Below, in pieces: positions 36,061-36,907 of a DNA stretch of 36,907 bases. The stretch is from the NCBI GenBank assembly GCA_902634405.1, contig CACPJY010000015.1, forward strand, positions 1 to 36,907, given 5' to 3'. The position numbers and the translations under genes were made by a program. Every line of letters starts with the position of its first letter. The stretch's first letter is position 1. The notes beneath the pieces were generated by a model, which ran no database searches, had not been told where the DNA came from, and saw only the letters and a program-made list of their open reading frames with translations. Origin of the DNA: an uncultured Synechococcaceae cyanobacterium. GTDB lineage: Bacteria > Cyanobacteriota > Cyanobacteriia > PCC-6307 > Cyanobiaceae.

Positions 36061-36235
36061 GTTGCGTTTGTTGCTTCTAGTTATCCTTTTTCTGGGATTG
36101 GGAACAGGTTTCAACAAAAATTGGTTGATCTTTAATTGGTCTAGATTTCTGCATGATGTTGGATTCACATATATAGATCCTCAAAAGCCCATGAATTGGA
36201 GAGAATTTATAGTTGGAGGTCCTGAAAATAATTAG
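36059..36235 (+). CDS. Small single-pass membrane protein, hypothetical
   Basis: Candidate protein of 58 residues. Residues 1-17 (MLRLLLLVILFLGLGTG) form a clear membrane anchor or uncleaved signal; the rest, FNKNWLIFNWSRFLHDVGF then TYIDPQKPMNWREFIVGG, is aromatic-rich with four Trp/Phe clusters and looks like a soluble domain, not random coding. It fills the space between pdxA and the epimerase, its stop lying 3 nt from the epimerase stop. A hydrophobic small gene at this spot is, from memory, conserved in marine picocyanobacteria. No clear ribosome-binding site is present, and the start shares CATG with the pdxA start on the other strand. A TTG at 36050 would add three residues. No function can be assigned. 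Confidence 0.55.
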   Translation: MLRLLLLVILFLGLGTGFNKNWLIFNWSRFLHDVGFTYIDPQKPMNWREFIVGGPENN

Positions 36236-36238
36236 GAA

Positions 36239-36907
36239 TTAATTTTTACTTGTAGGTTGAAATTGGATAAAACAATCTCTTAGTCCAGATTTGTAGTCAG
36301 GGTGCATGAGTTGATATCCAAGCTGATTGCAGAGCAATTGATTGTCAATCCTTCTATTTTCTTGCCAAAAGGAAAGAGCCATAGGGCTCATAGTTGTGGC
36401 TGCTTTTTCAAAGGATTCAGAAGCTGGTAGTGAACGCCCAAGTAATTTACCTGCAAATCTAAGCACTTCTTCATTAGCAATTGGTAAATCATCTGCAACG
36501 TTAATTATTAGTGGTTTTATTCCTTTATTTGCTAGATGAATCAAATGGAGGACTGCACCGACAATATCGTCTATATGAATTCTAGAAAAGACTTGACCAG
36601 GCTTGCTAACTATTTTGATTCTTTTTTTGTTCATTGTCTCTAAAGCTGATCTACCAGGTCCATAAATGCCTGGTAGGCGAAGTATTTGCACAGGCAACCC
36701 TGAATCAAGCCATGCTTGTTCACAGGCCAGACGCCTTTGACTACGAGGTTGCTCTGGCTTTGGAATTGTTGCTTCTGAGACCCATTGACCATTGCAATCA
36801 CCATATACACCTGTTGTTGATAAATAACCAATCCACTTCAATTCAATTCTTTTGAGTTGCTTAGTAAGCGTTTTCAACACCGGATCTTCTCCCGTTGATT
36901 CTGGAGG
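36239..36907 (-). CDS. NAD-dependent epimerase/dehydratase-like SDR protein, C-terminal part
   Basis: The frame runs without a stop to the right edge, so the N-terminal Rossmann half (with the NAD-binding glycines) is missing; 222 codons are present. Visible are YLSTTGVYGDCNGQWVSE (SxTGVYG, the active-site strand of extended SDRs related to YeeZ), QRRLACEQAW where a catalytic tyrosine-lysine pair would be expected, ILRLPGIYGPGRS, and FSRIHIDDIVGAVLHL. The YxxxK pair is replaced by RRLACEQ, which is usual in the YeeZ-like and atypical SDR branch, suggesting NAD(P) binding without classical epimerase chemistry. Substrate unknown. Converges on the small membrane protein gene with a 3-nt gap. Confidence 0.82.
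   Translation of the reverse strand, partial: PPESTGEDPVLKTLTKQLKRIELKWIGYLSTTGVYGDCNGQWVSEATIPKPEQPRSQRRLACEQAWLDSGLPVQILRLPGIYGPGRSALETMNKKRIKIVSKPGQVFSRIHIDDIVGAVLHLIHLANKGIKPLIINVADDLPIANEEVLRFAGKLLGRSLPASESFEKAATTMSPMALSFWQENRRIDNQLLCNQLGYQLMHPDYKSGLRDCFIQFQPTSKN

Noticed and set aside
1-36907. CRISPR arrays, tRNA or rRNA genes, insertion sequences, prophage or defence islands
   Set aside because: No regularly spaced repeats, no cloverleaf or rRNA-like stretches, and no transposase, integrase or restriction genes were seen; nearly every base is accounted for by housekeeping genes.

Overview
The window looks like a core chromosomal segment of a marine picocyanobacterium, most likely a low-GC, low-light-type Prochlorococcus. 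That assignment rests on AT-rich coding, frequent TTG/GTG starts, very tight gene packing, and a gene order that I recall from Prochlorococcus genomes: recN | ABC1 kinase - thrC - dnaN - PRC-barrel gene - purL - purF, then nusB - ftsY - phosphatase - argH - RRM gene, and later grpE - dnaJ - rsgA. I could not run a database search. I see no rRNA, tRNA, CRISPR array, insertion sequence, prophage or integrase.

Layout. 1-501: 5' part of recN (minus strand), running off the left edge. 575-4149: ABC1 kinase, a stand-alone DUF1400 secreted protein and threonine synthase. 4150-4488: the only gap over 300 bases; it holds exact cyanobacterial-type DnaA boxes and an AT-rich tract, and is the best candidate for the replication origin. 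4489-10351: sliding clamp, PRC-barrel protein and two purine synthesis enzymes. 10339-14754 (minus): a type II topoisomerase A subunit, an exported TPR protein and epoxyqueuosine reductase. 14835-21775: two membrane proteins, nusB-ftsY, a GAF/PP2C phosphatase, argH and a glycine-rich RNA-binding protein. 21790-22794 (minus): dusA. 22853-27858: exported msrB, a flavoprotein, grpE, dnaJ, a TusA-like protein and rsgA. 27827-30537 (minus): ybaB/ebfC, murB and murC. 30733-31755: photosynthetic gap2. 31814-33901 (minus): thiL and a CYP38-like lumenal cyclophilin. 33966-35020: efp and accB. 35023-36060 (minus): pdxA. 36059-36235: a small membrane protein. 36239-36907 (minus): an epimerase running off the right edge.

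Function. This is housekeeping content: replication start and clamp, purine, threonine, arginine, fatty acid, thiamine and B6 synthesis, peptidoglycan precursors, protein targeting and folding, tRNA modification, ribosome maturation, Calvin-cycle GAPDH and photosystem maintenance. I found no convincing undescribed multi-gene system. The more interesting signals are small: a base-composition switch across the putative origin, a perfect terminator for gap2 buried in the thiL reading frame, two mutually exclusive hairpins in the RRM gene leader, overlapping divergent start codons at pdxA, and several family-level residue changes (PurF lacking Fe-S cysteines, GyrA-like protein with Gln at the quinolone serine and no GyrA box).
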